Source: Lucinisca nassula (taxonomy: Eukaryota > Mollusca > Bivalvia > Lucinida > Lucinidae). From it: DNA of 64,000 nt. Both the position numbers and the translations under genes were made by a program. A model generated the notes under the pieces. That model was given only the letters and a program-made list of their open reading frames with translations, was not told the origin of the DNA and did not search any database. Below, in pieces: positions 1 to 12,086 of the stretch; position 1 is the stretch's first letter, and every line of letters starts with the position of its first letter. The DNA is taken from assembly GCA_963580285.1 (NCBI GenBank), contig OY757017.1, forward strand, positions 19,963,395-20,027,394. Reading direction: 5' to 3'.

Positions 1-74
1 ATACTGGGAAATAGTGGGAAATATGATTTTTGTTTAGATATTTCATAGAAAAATACTATTAATATTTGTGTAAT

Positions 75-858
75 TTAACCCATTTGGTCTGAAACCCTAA
101 AACCGGGTACCCTGGCAAACAATGCAGGCCCAGATCAGACGCTGCAGAATGCATTAAGCAAGACGAAATCTTCATTAGTGCCCTCAGGATGTAAAAGAGG
201 CAGCATATAAAGGTCTTGTTTGCCCAATCTTGGAATATGGTAGTTGTATCTGGGACCCCAGTGGAGTGGTCCTTAACGATGAAATTGAGAAAGTTCAGAA
301 TAGAGCTGCTAGATTTGTAACAGGCAATTACTGCTTTGAAACTGGGAGCATGACTGGAATACTTGGAAAATTAAAATGGGAGTCTCTCAAGAAAAGGAGA
401 AAAGACAGTAGGCTAATCCTTTTATACAAAGGTTTAAAGGGTGCTGCCAGCATTCCAACAGATGACCTTGTTCCCCCAGCTAGACACTGTAGAAATCACC
501 ATTCGTTGGCGTTTCAGACCCTTAGCGCAAGAACTTACATTTATAAACAGTCGTTCTTCCCCAGAACCATTAGAGATTGGAATGCCCTTCCCGATTCGAT
601 TATTTCGACAGCTGAAGGTGCTGATGTAGCTAAATTTACCTCTTTGGTTAGAGCTAGGGACTAACTTCCCACATCACAGGTCCTGGTGTATGAATGTCAT
701 TTGACGTGTCACCAGTAACAATTCTGATTCTGATTCTGCAAAAGTTAAGCCATTTTGCAAATAAATTTTGAAGAAAACAGAACCTGACATCTCTAAATTT
801 TGAAATGAACTCCTGCTACAAATAAGGAGGAAGATTCCATTCGGTACAAAAGGGTTAA
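75..858. mobile_element. TTAA-flanked MITE (family M1), split by a LINE
   Basis: The two ends read TTAACCCATTTGGT and, on the other strand, TTAACCCTTTTGTACC, so there are short inverted ends directly inside TTAA at 75-78 and 855-858. The same element is seen uninterrupted at 28681-28882, and the sequence left of about 140 and right of about 738 aligns with its two halves. TTAA duplication with CCC-starting ends is typical of piggyBac-type non-autonomous elements; that assignment is inference. The interior carries half of a GCAAACAGTG hairpin core shared with other MITEs in the window. The LINE fragment lies in the middle. Confidence 0.75.
161..664 (+). pseudogene. non-LTR retrotransposon (LINE) RT C-terminus, decayed
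   Basis: The frame reads CPQDVKEAAYKGLVCPILEY, then GSCIWDP, IEKVQNRAARFV, WESLKKRR and FPRTIRDWNALPDSI before a stop. These are the usual landmarks of the region after the catalytic RT core in Jockey/CR1-type LINEs, where full ORF2 is roughly 900-1000 residues; here only about 165 remain. An in-frame stop at 176-178 and the lack of any upstream RT motif show a dead, 5'-truncated copy. The 3' end runs into a short (ATTCTG)n tail near 718-738, typical of this superclade. It is inserted in MITE M1. A second copy lies at 58150-58510 on the minus strand. The exact clade is not resolved. Confidence 0.85.
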
Positions 859-1620
859 TTGAAATGATGACCAATCAGCTATTTTGTAATATGCCTCCCC
901 ATACATATATGTCATAAGTCTGCTTTTACTCAACCAAACACAAGCATAAATATAAAGTGATCTGTTGTTTTGTAGGGTGCAGAGTTATTTAAAATCACCC
1001 ATATGCTTAAGAAGATAAAATACCATAATGATACCAATATTTGGGACAGACATGCCTGGGCAAACAGTGCAGACCAAGATCAGAATCACTTAGCTTCTTT
1101 AAGAGAGTTTGCCATTGAAACTACATGTTTTGTATGCTTTAGTGTAGCACTAAACCACACGGTTCAATATTTTTGAGATTTACAACAACTCTTTGGATGT
1201 TTGAATTTTAAGGATGTTTACACTAGAAAAAAGTTTGTTTGCAAGTAATCACACTTTTAAATGCTAAAAGGTGTGATAATTTAATTGTTTGTTTGAGACA
1301 GGTATTAAAAGAACACAGTTGATTTAAGCATAAAAGGTTTCTTATATTATCTACAGATACTCACCTATTAAGGTATTAAAATTACATGTATTTACAAGTC
1401 AAGGGAAATCGCTGAAAGTTAAAAACTTATATTTTAGAATCACACTTGAATTAAATACATTCTATATGAAGGCAAGGGACTAGAGATCTTTCAAGTTATT
1501 CAATATAAAAAAGGCTGGAAAATTCTTCAAAATTTCACTTGTCCTACATGATTAACTGCATGTAAACTTTGGTAAATGTCATAAGGACTAGACAAACTCT
1601 TTACTTGTCCTTCAATTTTT
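859..1620. other. unassigned AT-rich stretch with a half hairpin core
   Basis: No coding frame, RNA gene or complete element is seen. Around 1050-1085 the text GGCAAACAGTGCAGACC is one arm of the hairpin core found in MITEs M1 and M2, without its partner arm. The rest is plain AT-rich sequence. Confidence 0.5.
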
Positions 1621-4600
1621 AGCTCACCTGAGCCTTTAGGCTCATAGGTGAGCTTATAGTATAGCCATGGTCCGTCGTCCGTCCGTCCGTCCGTCCGTCC
1701 GTCCGTCCACCATTTTCAAAGATCTTCTTCTCCTATACTGCAGGGCCAATCAAAGCCAAATTTCATATGGAGCCTCAGTGGGATGGGGGAACGAAAGTTT
1801 GTTCGCGGGGTCTGGATCACATGACCAAGATGGCCGCCATGCCCATATATGGTAAAAAGCCTTCAAAAATCTTCTTCTCCAGAACCATAAGGCCAATGGC
1901 CTTGAAACTTGGCATGTAGCATATGGTACTCTGGCCCATCATGGCTTGTACAAATGGTGACCCTGGGTTGACCTTGACCTATTTTACAGCAATGTCAAAT
2001 ATGCCGACTTAGGCTTTTGCATGGAGAAAAGTGAAAATAATGGATTTTTAGGAAACCATTGAAGACAGTGTCACCAAAATTTGTAGATCAGGTAAAGTAA
2101 TTGAATACATGAAGATCTATGGGTTAGAAAGGTCAAGGTCATTCATTGACCTTAGACCAAGGTCATTCAGGTTCCAGATTTCAAACATTTTTTTCTCAGA
2201 AACTACCGAACCAATTGAAGTGAAATTCGATATGGAGTCTTTGTGAGTTGAACAAATGAAAAGTTGCTCATATGGTCTAGGTCACATGACCAAGATGGCA
2301 GCCACGCCCATATATGATAAAAAGCCTTCAAAATTCTTCTTCTCTAGAACTGTAAGGCCAATGGCCTTGAAACTTGGCATGTAGCATATGGTACTCGGGC
2401 CCATCATGGCTTGTACAAATGGTGACCCTGGGTTGACCTTGACCTATTTTACAGCAATGTCAAATATGCCGACTTAGGCTTTTGCATGGAGAAAAGTGAA
2501 AATAATGGATTTTTAGGAAACCATTGAAGACAGTGTCACCAAAATTTGTAGATCAGGTAAAGTAATTGAATACATGAAGATCTATGGGTTAGAAAGGTCA
2601 AGGTCATTCATTGACCTTAGACCAAGGTCATTCAGGTTCAAGATTTCAAACATTTTTTTTCTCAGAAACTACCAAACCAATTGAAGTGAAATTCGATATG
2701 GAGCCTTTGTGAGTTGAACAAATGAAAAGTTGCCAATATGGTCTAGGTCACATGACCAAGATGGCGGCCACGCCTATATATGATAAAAAGCCTTCAAAAT
2801 TCTTCTTCTCTAGAACTGTAAGGCCAATGGCCTTGAAACTTGGCATGTAGCATATGGTACTTGGGCCCATCATAGTTTGTACAAATGGTGACCCTGGGCT
2901 GACCTTGACCTATTGACCAGCAATTAAAGTTTGTTTGCGGGGTCTGGATCACATGACCAAGATGGCCACCATGCCCATATATGGAAAAAAGCCTTCAAAA
3001 ATCTTCTCCAGAACTGTAAGGCCAGTGGCCTTGAAATTCGGCATGTAGCATATGGTACTCAGGCCCATCAGAGCTTGTACAAATGGTGATCGTGGGTTGA
3101 TCTTGACCTATTTTACAGCAAAGTCAAGTTTGCCGACTTAGGCTTTTGCATGGAGAAAAGTGAAAATAATGGATCTTTAGGAAACCATTGAAGATAGTGT
3201 CACCAGAATTTGTTGATCAGTTAAAATAACTGAAAACATGAAGAACTATGGGTTAGAAAGGTCAAGGTCATTCATTGACCATAGACCAAGGTCATTCAGG
3301 TTCTATATTTCAAACATTTTTTTCTCAGAAACTACCAAGCCAATTGAAGTGAAATTCAATATGGAGCCTTTGTGAGTTGAACAAATGAAAAATTGCCAAT
3401 ACCATCTAGATCACGTGACCAAGATGGCGGCCACGCCCAGATATGGTTAAAAGATTTCAAAATTCTTCTTCTCCAGAACCGTAAGGCCAATGGCCTTGAA
3501 ACTTGGCAAGTAGCATATGGTACTCAGGCCCATCATAGTTTGTACAAATGGTGACCCTGGGTTGACATTGACCTATTTTACAGCAATGTCAAATTTGCTG
3601 ACTAAGACTTTTGCATGGGAAAAAAGTGAAAATAATGGATTTTTAGAAAACCATTGAAGACAGTGTCACCAAAATTGGTAGATCAGGCAAAGTAACTGAA
3701 TGCATGAAGATCTATAGGTAAGAAAGGTCAAGGTCATTCATTGACCTTAGACCAAGGTCACTCAGGTTCCATATTTCAAAAAAAAAACATTTTTTTTTCT
3801 CAGAAACTACTGAGCCAATTGAAGTGGAATTCAATATGGAGCCTTCGTGTGTTGAACAAATGAAAAGTTGCCAATATGGTCTAGATCACCTGACCAAGAT
3901 GGCTGCCATGCAGATATATAGTAAAAAGCCTTCATAAATCTTCTTCTCCAGAACTTCTCTAAAAATCTTCTTCGCCAATGGCCTTAAAACTTGGCGTATA
4001 GCATATGGTACTCGGGCCCATCATAGTTTGTACAAATGGTGACACTGGGTTGACCTTGACCTATTTTACGGCAATACCAAATTTGTCAACTTAGGCTTTT
4101 GCATGGGAAAAAGTGAAAATAATGGATTTTTTGGAAACCATTGAAGAAAGTCTCACCAAAATTTGTAGATCAGGTAAAGTTACTGAATACATGAAGATGT
4201 ATAGGTAAGAATGGTCAAGGTCATTCAGTGATCTGGGACCATATTTCAAACATTTTTTTCTCAGAAACTGCTGGACCAATTCAAGTGAAATTTGATATTG
4301 ATCCTTTATGTGATGAACAAATGAAAATTTGCTGATATGGTTCAGGTCACATGACCAAGATGGTGGCCATGCCCATATATGGTAAAAACCCTTTAACATT
4401 CTTCTTCGGAACCGTACGGCCAATGACCTTGAAACTTGGCACATAGCACTCAGGCCTATCATAATTTGATCAAATGGTGATCCTGGATTGACCGTGACCT
4501 ATTTTACGCCAATGTCAAATTTGCCGACTTAGGCTTTTGCATGGGAAAAAGTGAAAATAATGGATTTTTATGAAACCATTGAAGACAGTGTCACAAAAAT

Positions 4601-4987
4601 TGGTAGATCATGTAAAGTAACTGAATACATGAAGATTTATGGGTAAGAAAGGTCTGGGACCAAGATCACTCAGGTTCCATATGTCAGAAACTACTGGGCC
4701 AACTGAAATAAAATTTGATACGGAGCCTTTATGCGATGAACTAATGAAAACTGCTAATACGGTCCAGGTCACATGACCAAGATGGCGTCCATGCCCATAC
4801 AAAGTAAAAACCTTTCAAATTCTTCTTCTCTGGAACCATAAGGCCAATGACATTGAAACTTGGCAAGTAGAATTGGGTACTTGGACCATTATTGGACGGA
4901 TTTTTAAAAAAAACCTATCATAGTTTGTTCAAATGGTAGCCCTGGGTTGATGTCAGGTGAGCGTTTACAGGACCACTGGTCCTCTGG
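1621..4987 (+). mobile_element. Helentron-like element (HINE) with 470-bp tandem core
   Basis: The 5' end is a hairpin (AGCTCACCT, GAGCC, TTTA loop, GGCTC, AGGTGAGCT; 1621-1654). It is followed by a (CCGT)n tract at about 1671-1708 and then a minisatellite. The 3' end has the inverted copy CAGGTGAGC at 4954-4962 and a second hairpin, AGGACCACTGGTCCT, at 4969-4983. Flanks on both sides are T runs. Inverted subterminal repeats, an internal tandem array, a 3' stem-loop and T|T insertion are the known hallmarks of Helentron-associated elements such as DINE-1; bivalve pearl-type elements also carry (ACGG)n next to tandem cores. No Rep/helicase coding is present, so the copy is non-autonomous. Confidence 0.7.
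1790..4950 (+). repeat. 470-bp minisatellite (array alpha), about 7 units
   Basis: The anchor ACATGACCAAGATGGC recurs near 1814, 2284, 2750, 2950, 3413, 3888, 4348 and 4768, giving units of about 460-470 bp, one internal short unit of about 200 bp and a final shorter one. Units have diverged by substitutions and small indels, more so towards the right. Each unit contains AAGGTCAAGGTCA-like stretches and an E-box next to an AAGATGGCGGC-like site. Short frames across the array (for example 4091-4462 minus) are repeat translation, not genes. Confidence 0.9.
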
Positions 4988-5099
4988 TTTTTTTTGTCAT
5001 TGCAAGCAGACAAGTGGAATTTTCAAGCCCTGCATGAACTTGAAATAATTTTGCTTTCAAATAGCTAGGTAGTTGGAGTATATTATGCAGTCTCAATTG

Positions 5100-5215
5100 G
5101 TACCACCTATGTAAATATATATTTCCCAGTATTTCCCGGGAATTCCCAGTATTTCCCGGGAATTCCCTGTATTTCCCGCCGTCCAGGGAAATATGAGTAT
5201 TTCCCGCTTTTTTGC
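5100..5215. repeat. short direct repeat with TTTCCCGGGAATTCC units
   Basis: CAGTATTTCCCGGGAATTC occurs twice in tandem from about 5126 and once more in degenerate form. The same wording (ATACTGGGAAATAGTGGG) appears on the other strand at the very start of the window, so positions 1-30 and 5120-5215 may be ends of one dispersed repeat. Confidence 0.5.
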
Positions 5216-5930
5216 CAACCTTGTTAATCTAGCAATACCCCCACGCCTACCCATGGTCTCAAGGTCAAGGTCACGGACTTAGAAATTTTTAATGTTTAAG
5301 ACTCAGGTTAAGGTTAAGGTTTTTGGTCAGGGTAGAACTTGAGCTCATATTTTTCAAACCATGCGATGGATGTGGTTTATATTTAGTATGATGATAGATA
5401 TGTGTCCAAAGTTTTATCCAGCAAAACCCCCACACCTACCCATGGTCTCAAGGTCAAGGTCACGGACTTAGAAATTTTTAATGTTTAACACTCAGGTTAA
5501 GGTATTTGTACCACGTTGAACTTTAACTTTTATGATTCATTCGGTTCATATTTGGTTTAATGATTGGTGCAGGTCCAAAGATTTATTCAGTATCCACCCA
5601 TGCCTATGACTTCAAGGGCAATGTCGCAGACATAGAACTTTTCAAAATTAAGTATGTTAATAGCTTATATTTTCCAAACTCTATAATGGATTTGCTTCAT
5701 ATTTGGTATGACAATAGTTGCAGGTCCAAAGTTTAATTGAGACTTACCCCCACCCCTTAACTGAAGGTCAAGGTCACAGACATAGAAATTTTTTATATTA
5801 TATTTTTGAGAGCTCATATTTCTTGAACCATGTGATTGATTTGCTACATATTTGGAATGATGATAGATACATGTCAGAAGTTTCATTCAGACATAACCCC
5901 GCCCCTGCCGCATGACCTTAAGGTTATGGG
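5215..5930 (+). repeat. degenerate 155-190-bp tandem repeat rich in AAGGTCA
   Basis: CTCAAGGTCAAGGTCACGG recurs near 5257 and 5447, followed by decayed versions near 5605, 5763 and 5908. Spacing falls from 190 to about 156 bp. It resembles the cores of the HINE arrays but no element ends are visible around it. Confidence 0.65.
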
Positions 5931-5934
5931 TGGG

Positions 5935-7109
5935 TGGGGGGGGGTGAGGTAGGTCCTTGAGCGGGGGCATTTGTGTTGTATTGACACATTTCTAGTTTTA
6001 ACTGAAAAAATGGCCCAGGTCTTTGGTATTTGACGTGAAGCTTCATATAGTGGACCTCTATGAAGATTATTCAAATTTTAGCCCTGGGGCCAAAAAATGA
6101 CCCTGCCCTGGGGCCCACTGGTTTCACATAAACTAGCATAGGGAGAGTCTTTAAAAAACTTCTTGTCCAAAAACCATAAGGCTCAGGTCTTTGATATTTG
6201 GCATGAAGCTTTGTCTTGTTGGCCTCTACCAGAAAGGCCTCGCCCCTGGGCATGTTTACATAGACTTATATAGGCAAACCTTCAAAAATCTTCTTGTCTG
6301 AAACCAGAAGGTTTAGGCCTTTGATATTTGGTATGGATCTTCATCTTGTGGACCTCTTCAAAGATTGTTTTAACTATAGCTTTGGGTCCAAAAATGACCC
6401 CTTCCCGGGGCTCAGATGTTTAACATAGACTTATACAGGGAAAATCTTTACAAACCTTCTTTTCTTAAACCAGAAGGCCCAGGTCTTTTATATCTGGTTT
6501 GAAGCTTTATCTAATGGAGATTGTTCAATATCTTTTGGCCAAAATGGCTCTGTCCCGGGACCCAAACCAAGGTTGTTCAAAACAAAAATGGCTCCGTCCT
6601 GGGGCCAACATGTTTAATATAGACTCATATGGGGAAAATCTTTTTCTAAATCTTCTTTTCTTAAACCAGAAGGCACAGGTCTTTTATATTTGGTATGAAG
6701 CTTCATCTAGTGGACCTCCATCAAGATTGTTCAATTAAAGCTTTTGGCCAAAAATGCCCTGCCCCAGGACCCAAATGTTTCACATAGAGTTATACATGTA
6801 TAGGGAAGATCTTTAAATAAAATAAAAACTTCTTGTCCGAAATCTTTGATATTTGACATGAAGCTTCATCTTGTGGTCCTCTACCAATACCCGGTATTAT
6901 TCAAATTATAGCCTTGGGACCAAACATGGCCCCACTCCAGGGCCCACATGTTTTACGGAGAGTTAGGGAGAACCTTTAAAAGTCTATTTCTCTGAAACCG
7001 GAAGGCCCAGGTCACTGATATTTGGTATGAAGCTTCATCTATTGGCCCTCAATATGGTTCAGATTATGGTGAATTATGTTTGTGTCTTGCCCCGAGGCCC
7101 ACATTTTTT
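5935..7109 (+). repeat. 165-170-bp minisatellite (array beta), degenerate, left part
   Basis: Repeated units contain CAGGTCTTTGATATTTGG, GAAGCTTCATCTAGTGGACC and a CCCTGGGGCCCA box followed by an ACATAGACTTATA segment. The array breaks at 7109 where the HINE at 7110 begins and resumes at 9857 with TTCATAGACTTATG, which is the expected next part of a unit. The same family forms the arrays at 15.4-18.2 and 58.5-59.5 kb. Confidence 0.8.
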
Positions 7110-7371
7110 AGCTCACCTTTCACATAGTGACAAGGTGAGTTTTTGTGATCACATTTTGTCCGTCGTGCGTGCGTGCGTGCATCTGTCCGTCCATCCGTGC
7201 ATCAGTAAACAATTTCAAATAAGTATATCTCTTATACCCCATGGCCAATCTTGATCAAATTTCATTAGAAGCATAATCAGGTAGGTGGAAAGGCTGCATA
7301 AGGTTTTGGAGGTATCAGATTGGAATCCTGGTTCCCATGGCAACATACATGTATAGCCCCCATAGACTTAC

Positions 7372-8835
7372 AATGGGAAAATTAATAAAAAATCTTCTTC
7401 TCTGAAACCACAGGGCCCAGAGCTTAGATATTTAGCATGAAGAAACGGCAATTGGTCACCTATATAAATCCTGCCAATCATGCCCCTGGGGTCCAAATGG
7501 GCCACGCCCCGGGGCCCCTTAGCTCCCATAGACTCACAATGGAAAAAAGCTTCAAAAATCTTCTCCTCTGAAACCACAAGGTCCAGAGCTTAGATATTTA
7601 GCATGTAGCAATGGCAAGTGGTCACCTACATAACTCCTGCCAATCATGCCCCTGAGGTCAAAATGGACCACGCCCCGGGGCTCCTTAGCTCCCGTGAACT
7701 CTTAATGGAAAAAAAGCTTAAAAAAATCTTCTTCTCTGAAACCACAAGGTCCAGAGCTTAGATATTTAGCATGTAGCAATGGCAAGTGGTCACCTACATA
7801 AATCCTGCCAATCATGCCCCTGGGGTCCAAATGGGCCACGCCCCGGGGCCCCTTAGCTCCCATAGACTCAAAATTGAAAGAAAGCTTCAAAAATCTTCTT
7901 CTCTGAAACCACAGGGCCCAGAGCTTAGATATTTAGCATGCAGCAACGGCAAGTAGTCACCTACATAAATCCTGCCAATCATGCCCCTGGGGTCCAAATG
8001 GGCCACGCCCCGGGGCCCCTTAGCTCCCATAGACTCAAAATTGAAAGAAAGCTTCAAAAATCTTCTTCTCTGAAACCACAGGGCCCAGAGCTTAGATATT
8101 TAGCATGCAGCAACGGCAAGTAGTCACCTACATAAATCCTGCCAATCATGCCCCTGGGGTCCAAATGGGCCACGCCCCGGGGCCCCTTAGCCCCCATAGA
8201 CTCATAATGGAAAAAAAGCTTAAAAAATCTTCTTCTCTAAAGCCACAAGGCCCAGAGCTTAGATATTTAGCATTTAGTAACGGCAAGTGGTCACCTACAT
8301 AAATCCTGCCAATCATGCCCCTGGGGTCCATATGGGCCGCGCCCTGGGGCCCTTTAGTTCCCATAGACTCATAATAGAAAAAAAGCTTCAAATATCTTCT
8401 TCACTGACATTGCAGGGCCCAGAGCTTAGATATTTAGCGTGTAGCAACGGCAAATGGTCACCTACATAAATCCTGCCAATCATGCCCCTGGGGTCCAAAT
8501 GGGCCACACCCCGGGGCCCCTTAGCTCCCATAGACTCATAATAGAAAAAGCTTCAAAACTCTTCTTCTCTGAAACCACAGGGCCCAGAGCTTAGCTAGTT
8601 AGCATGTAGCAACGACAAGTGGTCACCTACATAAATCCTGCCAATCATGTCCCTGGGGGCCAAATGGGCCACGCCCCGGGCCCCTTAGCTCCCATAGACT
8701 CAAAATGGAAAAAAGCTTCAAAAATCGTCTTCTCTGAAACTACAGGGCCCAGAGTTTAGATATATAGCATGTAGCAACGGCAAGTGGTCACCTACATAAA
8801 TCCTGCCAATCGTGCCCCTGGGCCCAAATGGCCAC
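7372..8835 (+). repeat. 167-bp minisatellite (array gamma), 9 regular units
   Basis: The anchor ATCCTGCCAATCATGCCCC recurs at about 7470, 7636, 7804, 7971, 8138, 8305, 8472, 8638 and 8804, a steady 166-168-bp period. The central units (7800-8480) are the most alike, which suggests homogenisation inside the array. After 8835 the units decay (8835-9250 and 9580-9830). Short frames seen on both strands here are shifted translations of the unit. Confidence 0.93.
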
Positions 8836-9265
8836 ACCATATACTTTTCAGAAACTGCTGCAGCTTGTGACCTAAAATTGGTAGATGCAGTTAGCTAAAT
8901 GAGTTATTCTTCTCCCCTGAAACCATAATTCCCAGAGCTTAAGTATTTAGTACGTAGCAACATGAAATGGTCATCATAAGAAATCCTGCTAACCATGCCC
9001 CTTGGGCCAAAATTGGCCACGCCTATGGACCTATTATCTATCATAGACTAAAATGAAAAAGAAAAATAAAATGAAAAAAAAAAATCAAAAATATTCGTCT
9101 CTGAAACCAAGAGGCCCAGAGCTAAGGTATTTAACATGTAGCAATGTTGTGTGGTCGCCTACATTAATTCTGCCAATCATGCCCTTGGGGTCCAAACTGG
9201 CTAAATCCTGTGGCCCCTTAACTCCAATAAACTTATGATGGAAAAAAAAGCTTAAAAAAACTTCT

Positions 9266-9567
9266 TGCCAGCCTCGATAGCTCAGTCGGATGTGCGTCTG
9301 ATTGGTAATCAGGACGACGGGGGTTCGATACCTGCCGGGGTCAGCAACATTCTTTCATGGAGATTGATCATGAAATCTTTCTCTCCCTACTGCTGATTCA
9401 AGAAGGGCAGGTGTCAGTTTCTGGCGAAAGAATGTGCACTGTACTGGTTAACCGCTTACGTATAAGCTTGCCCAGGAAAAGTGTGGATAGATAAACCCAC
9501 TGGCTCTAAAATGACCTAAAATAGTGTTGACTGGGCCATTTAACGCAAATAGAACAAACAAATCAAT
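9266..9567 (+). mobile_element. tRNA-derived SINE (family A)
   Basis: The head reads GCCTCGATAGCTCAGTCGG (A box) and GGGTTCGATACC (B box), as in a tRNA. A body containing ACTGGTTAACCGCTTA and a tail reading GTGTTGACTGGGCCATTTAA with AAAC-rich end follow. An 8-bp target duplication, AAACTTCT, lies at 9258-9265 and 9568-9575, and the gamma array resumes at once on the right. The body and tail match the non-tRNA-headed SINE B of this window; only the head differs. A minus-strand copy is at 62940-63235. Confidence 0.87.
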
Positions 9568-9918
9568 AAACTTCTCTGAAACCATGAAATACATACCTTA
9601 GATATTTATTATATAGCAACATAAAATGGTCTCCTACATAAATCCTGCCAGCCATGCCCTTTGGGTCAAAATTGGCCACGCCCAAGGGCTCATTAGCTCC
9701 TATAGACTTATACTGGAAAAAACGTCAAAAATCTTCTTCTCCAAAACCATAAGGCCCAGAGCTTAGATATTTAGTATGTAGCAATGTCAAGTGGTCTCCT
9801 ACACTAATGATTTTCTGGTACACAGGTGAGCGATATAGGGCCATTGGGCCCTCGTGTTCATAGACTTATGATTCTTGTCGCACCTGCTGTAAGCAATAGC
9901 AATGTAAGATATAGGAAG

Positions 9919-11835
9919 TATAAGTAAAACAAAGATCAGGAATCGATACAATTACCTTACTCCACCCATAAAAGACACCAAAGGGAAAGAAACACAAACA
10001 TTAAGCGACCAGACCATAATGGAAATCTAAACAAAGGAAGGCCATAAGGACAGTTACTTTCCCACAAAATGGCCAAAGACACAAGTGATACACACAGTAA
10101 GTAACAAACAACAACATAAATAAATCGCCACAGAAGAACCGCCTTGGAACGGTCAGTGGAAAGAATTCCACTGGGGGGCTTAAATCGATTTTACGTGGCC
10201 ACAATTCGCCCTTACCTCCGTCGCGATTTAGACAAATAATTTGTTCAGGGCGCATGAAGGCCTCCTAACTCATCAGTGCTACATCTCCGTGAATACAAAT
10301 AATCAAAGAACCACAGAGGTGAGACAACGGTGAGGACTCGACAGCAAGAATCCACTGAAATGCTGGAGCAAAAGAAAACCAACAGTAAGACTCCGATGGG
10401 CCCGACCAGAGACAGAGCATCAGGCACCAACCAACATTACCTTGAATTAGATGTCTCTAATTCTCAATAAGCCTTTACGTTGGAACCGTCATAGAATCTG
10501 AGGCCTGACCCACCGGCGTGCAATTAAAGAGGGAAGCAAAGTTGCCGACCGTGATTGGGTTAACTACCATGCATGCAGTCTGTCGTTTTATATCCATGTT
10601 GTACCCAATCTTTTTATATCGAAGAATGATTTTACGAAATTGGGTGCTTAAGTCATGGGGTTATATATTTTTCTGAATTTAGATACTAAGTCACCATAAA
10701 ATTCGGGTTCCGATAGACCTTGTTGCAGAAGAGATTTAAGTCCAATATTGAATTTTTTTAAATTAAATCAGAATGGCGTCTATAAAATTTTGAAAAGGCT
10801 TTTCGTAGTTTATGGTATCGATAACCCTGATGAAGAAGTTTAGCCGTTAATAATTTATTAAGAGTGTTGAAGTCAGTTACATGACTACACACTCTAGCAA
10901 ATCGAATTAATTGCGAAATATAAACGCCATAGGATGGCGCACGAGGAACATCACCATCCAAAAAAGGAAAATTTACAATCTCAAAATCAAAGTCATCGCG
11001 TTTATCATAAATTTTGCACGAACCAAACCCATCTACAATAGATAGATAAAACAGGGCCTCGGTATCAGAAGAATTTGCTTTATTTAACTGAAGTTCTGGG
11101 GGGTAAATCTGACTGATCAACCCATCGAAATAGGTATTATCAATATTTAATAAATCATCTAAATATCTAGAAGTGGAGCTAAAAGCTTCAATAATTTCAG
11201 ATTGGTTATCAATGGAAAGCGACATGAAGTCTCTTTCATAACAATACAAGAATAGATCAGCCACAAGAGATGGGCAATTCGTACCCATAGAAATGCCCAC
11301 AATGTGTCTAAATAACTTAGTACCGAATCTAATATAAATATTGTCAAGTGGAAAAGTGAGGGCATCACACACTTTCTGACATGACTAAAGTGTATAATTC
11401 TTATGCTCTTAGAAGTGAAAAATGCATTTCTAACATTACATGCAAGATAGAGAGAATCTTCTCTCTGAAAAGCCCATTCATTTAAATCATTAAGCTTTTC
11501 TTTTATAAGATTATGAGGAAGTGTAGTGTAAAGAGTGGAAAAATCGTAAGTAGACAGACTTGAAGCACGAAAATGTCTGGATTTCAATTTATTTAGAACC
11601 TCATTCGAATTTTTTATAGACCAAAACAGATTTCTTCCTGATCTTTCAAAGACTTTATCACAATATTTAATCACATGCGTTTTAATAGCAGTAAGACAGG
11701 AAGTTAATAATTTAGAAAGTTCAGTGGTAGTGCAAGAGCTAGAATTTGCAATAAACCGTGCTTTGTAAGGTCTTTTATGAAGTTTTGGTAACCAGTGTAG
11801 CGTAGGAAGCTTGTCTTGGCCTTCATTAATGATGC
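9919..11835 (-). mobile_element. Penelope-like element, copy 1 (5'-truncated)
   Basis: The minus strand carries an RT pseudogene (11835 to 10475) followed by a roughly 550-bp 3' region ending in GATCTTTGTTTTACTT at 9919. That same 3' terminus is shared by five other pieces in the window (13265, 51943, 53186, 54419 plus; 55603 minus), which defines the element's 3' end. Only the RT half is present; no N-terminal part and no GIY-YIG endonuclease could be recognised. It lies between the HINE end at 9856 and another HINE 3' remnant at 12052. Confidence 0.7.
10475..11835 (-). pseudogene. Penelope-like reverse transcriptase, frameshifted
   Basis: Reading the minus strand, the order is LPTLHWLPKLHKRPYKARFI, TYDFSTLYTTLPH (RT motif A), then IVGISMGTNCPSLVADLFL (motif B region), STSRYLDDLLNIDN (YLDD catalytic motif) and, towards the end, YKKIGYNMDIKRQTACMVVN and a stop after SMTVPT. 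A frameshift near 11375 separates motif A from motif B, and further stops lie between about 10757 and 10640. The sequence keeps high similarity to copy 2 at 52.4-53.9 kb. The wording is that of the PLE-type RTs common in cnidarians and molluscs; a DIRS or other RT is less likely. It is not functional as written. Confidence 0.75.
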
Positions 11836-11839
11836 TTCA

Positions 11840-12086
11840 TACAGACTTTCATCCAGGGATAATACTTAAAATTCAAGCATCCATATTTGACCTCCACCTA
11901 CATTTCATGGTTCTTTGACTTTGTGAATTATTGCGACCACCCTAATGTTCAAGTGAATTTCTCAAGAACTTTTAGACCTTCATATTGCAACCTCACAGGC
12001 GCAACATAGTCTTCGATAGCTTCTGCTTGGCAGAATTCTTGTCTTTTACACAGGTGAGCAATACAGGGCCATCAATGATCTCTCGT
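11840..12086 (+). mobile_element. HINE 3' remnant
   Basis: The right edge reads ACACAGGTGAGCAATACAGG, then GGCCATCAATGATC (a decayed 3' stem-loop) and CTCTCG followed by T's. This is the same 3' end as the HINEs at 9856 and 20082. The sequence to its left is a decayed repeat unit; the 5' end is missing, probably removed or separated by PLE copy 1. Confidence 0.6.

Larger units (their letters stand above)
7110..9856 (+). mobile_element. HINE with 167-bp tandem core (array gamma)
   Basis: The 5' hairpin (AGCTCACCTT...AAGGTGAGT) starts at 7110. It is followed by a (CGTG/CCGT) tract at about 7158-7205, the array, and then the inverted end CAGGTGAGC at about 9823 and the stem-loop AGGGCCATTGGGCCCT at 9837-9852. 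It is inserted inside array beta: the host unit reads CCCACATTTTT before it and TTCATAGACTTA after it, so the empty site CACATTTTTCATAGAC can be read. This fits insertion between two T residues without a target duplication. It holds a nested SINE at 9266-9567. No protein is encoded. Confidence 0.72.

Noticed and set aside
7372..8835. The 167-bp array as a CRISPR array
   Set aside because: Units are contiguous with no unique spacers, and the context is eukaryotic.
9266..9345. True tRNA genes at 9266, 21868, 29530, 49500 (minus), 56985, 63180 (minus)
   Set aside because: Each continues into a SINE body and tail shared with other copies, several have target duplications, and the cloverleaf is imperfect.
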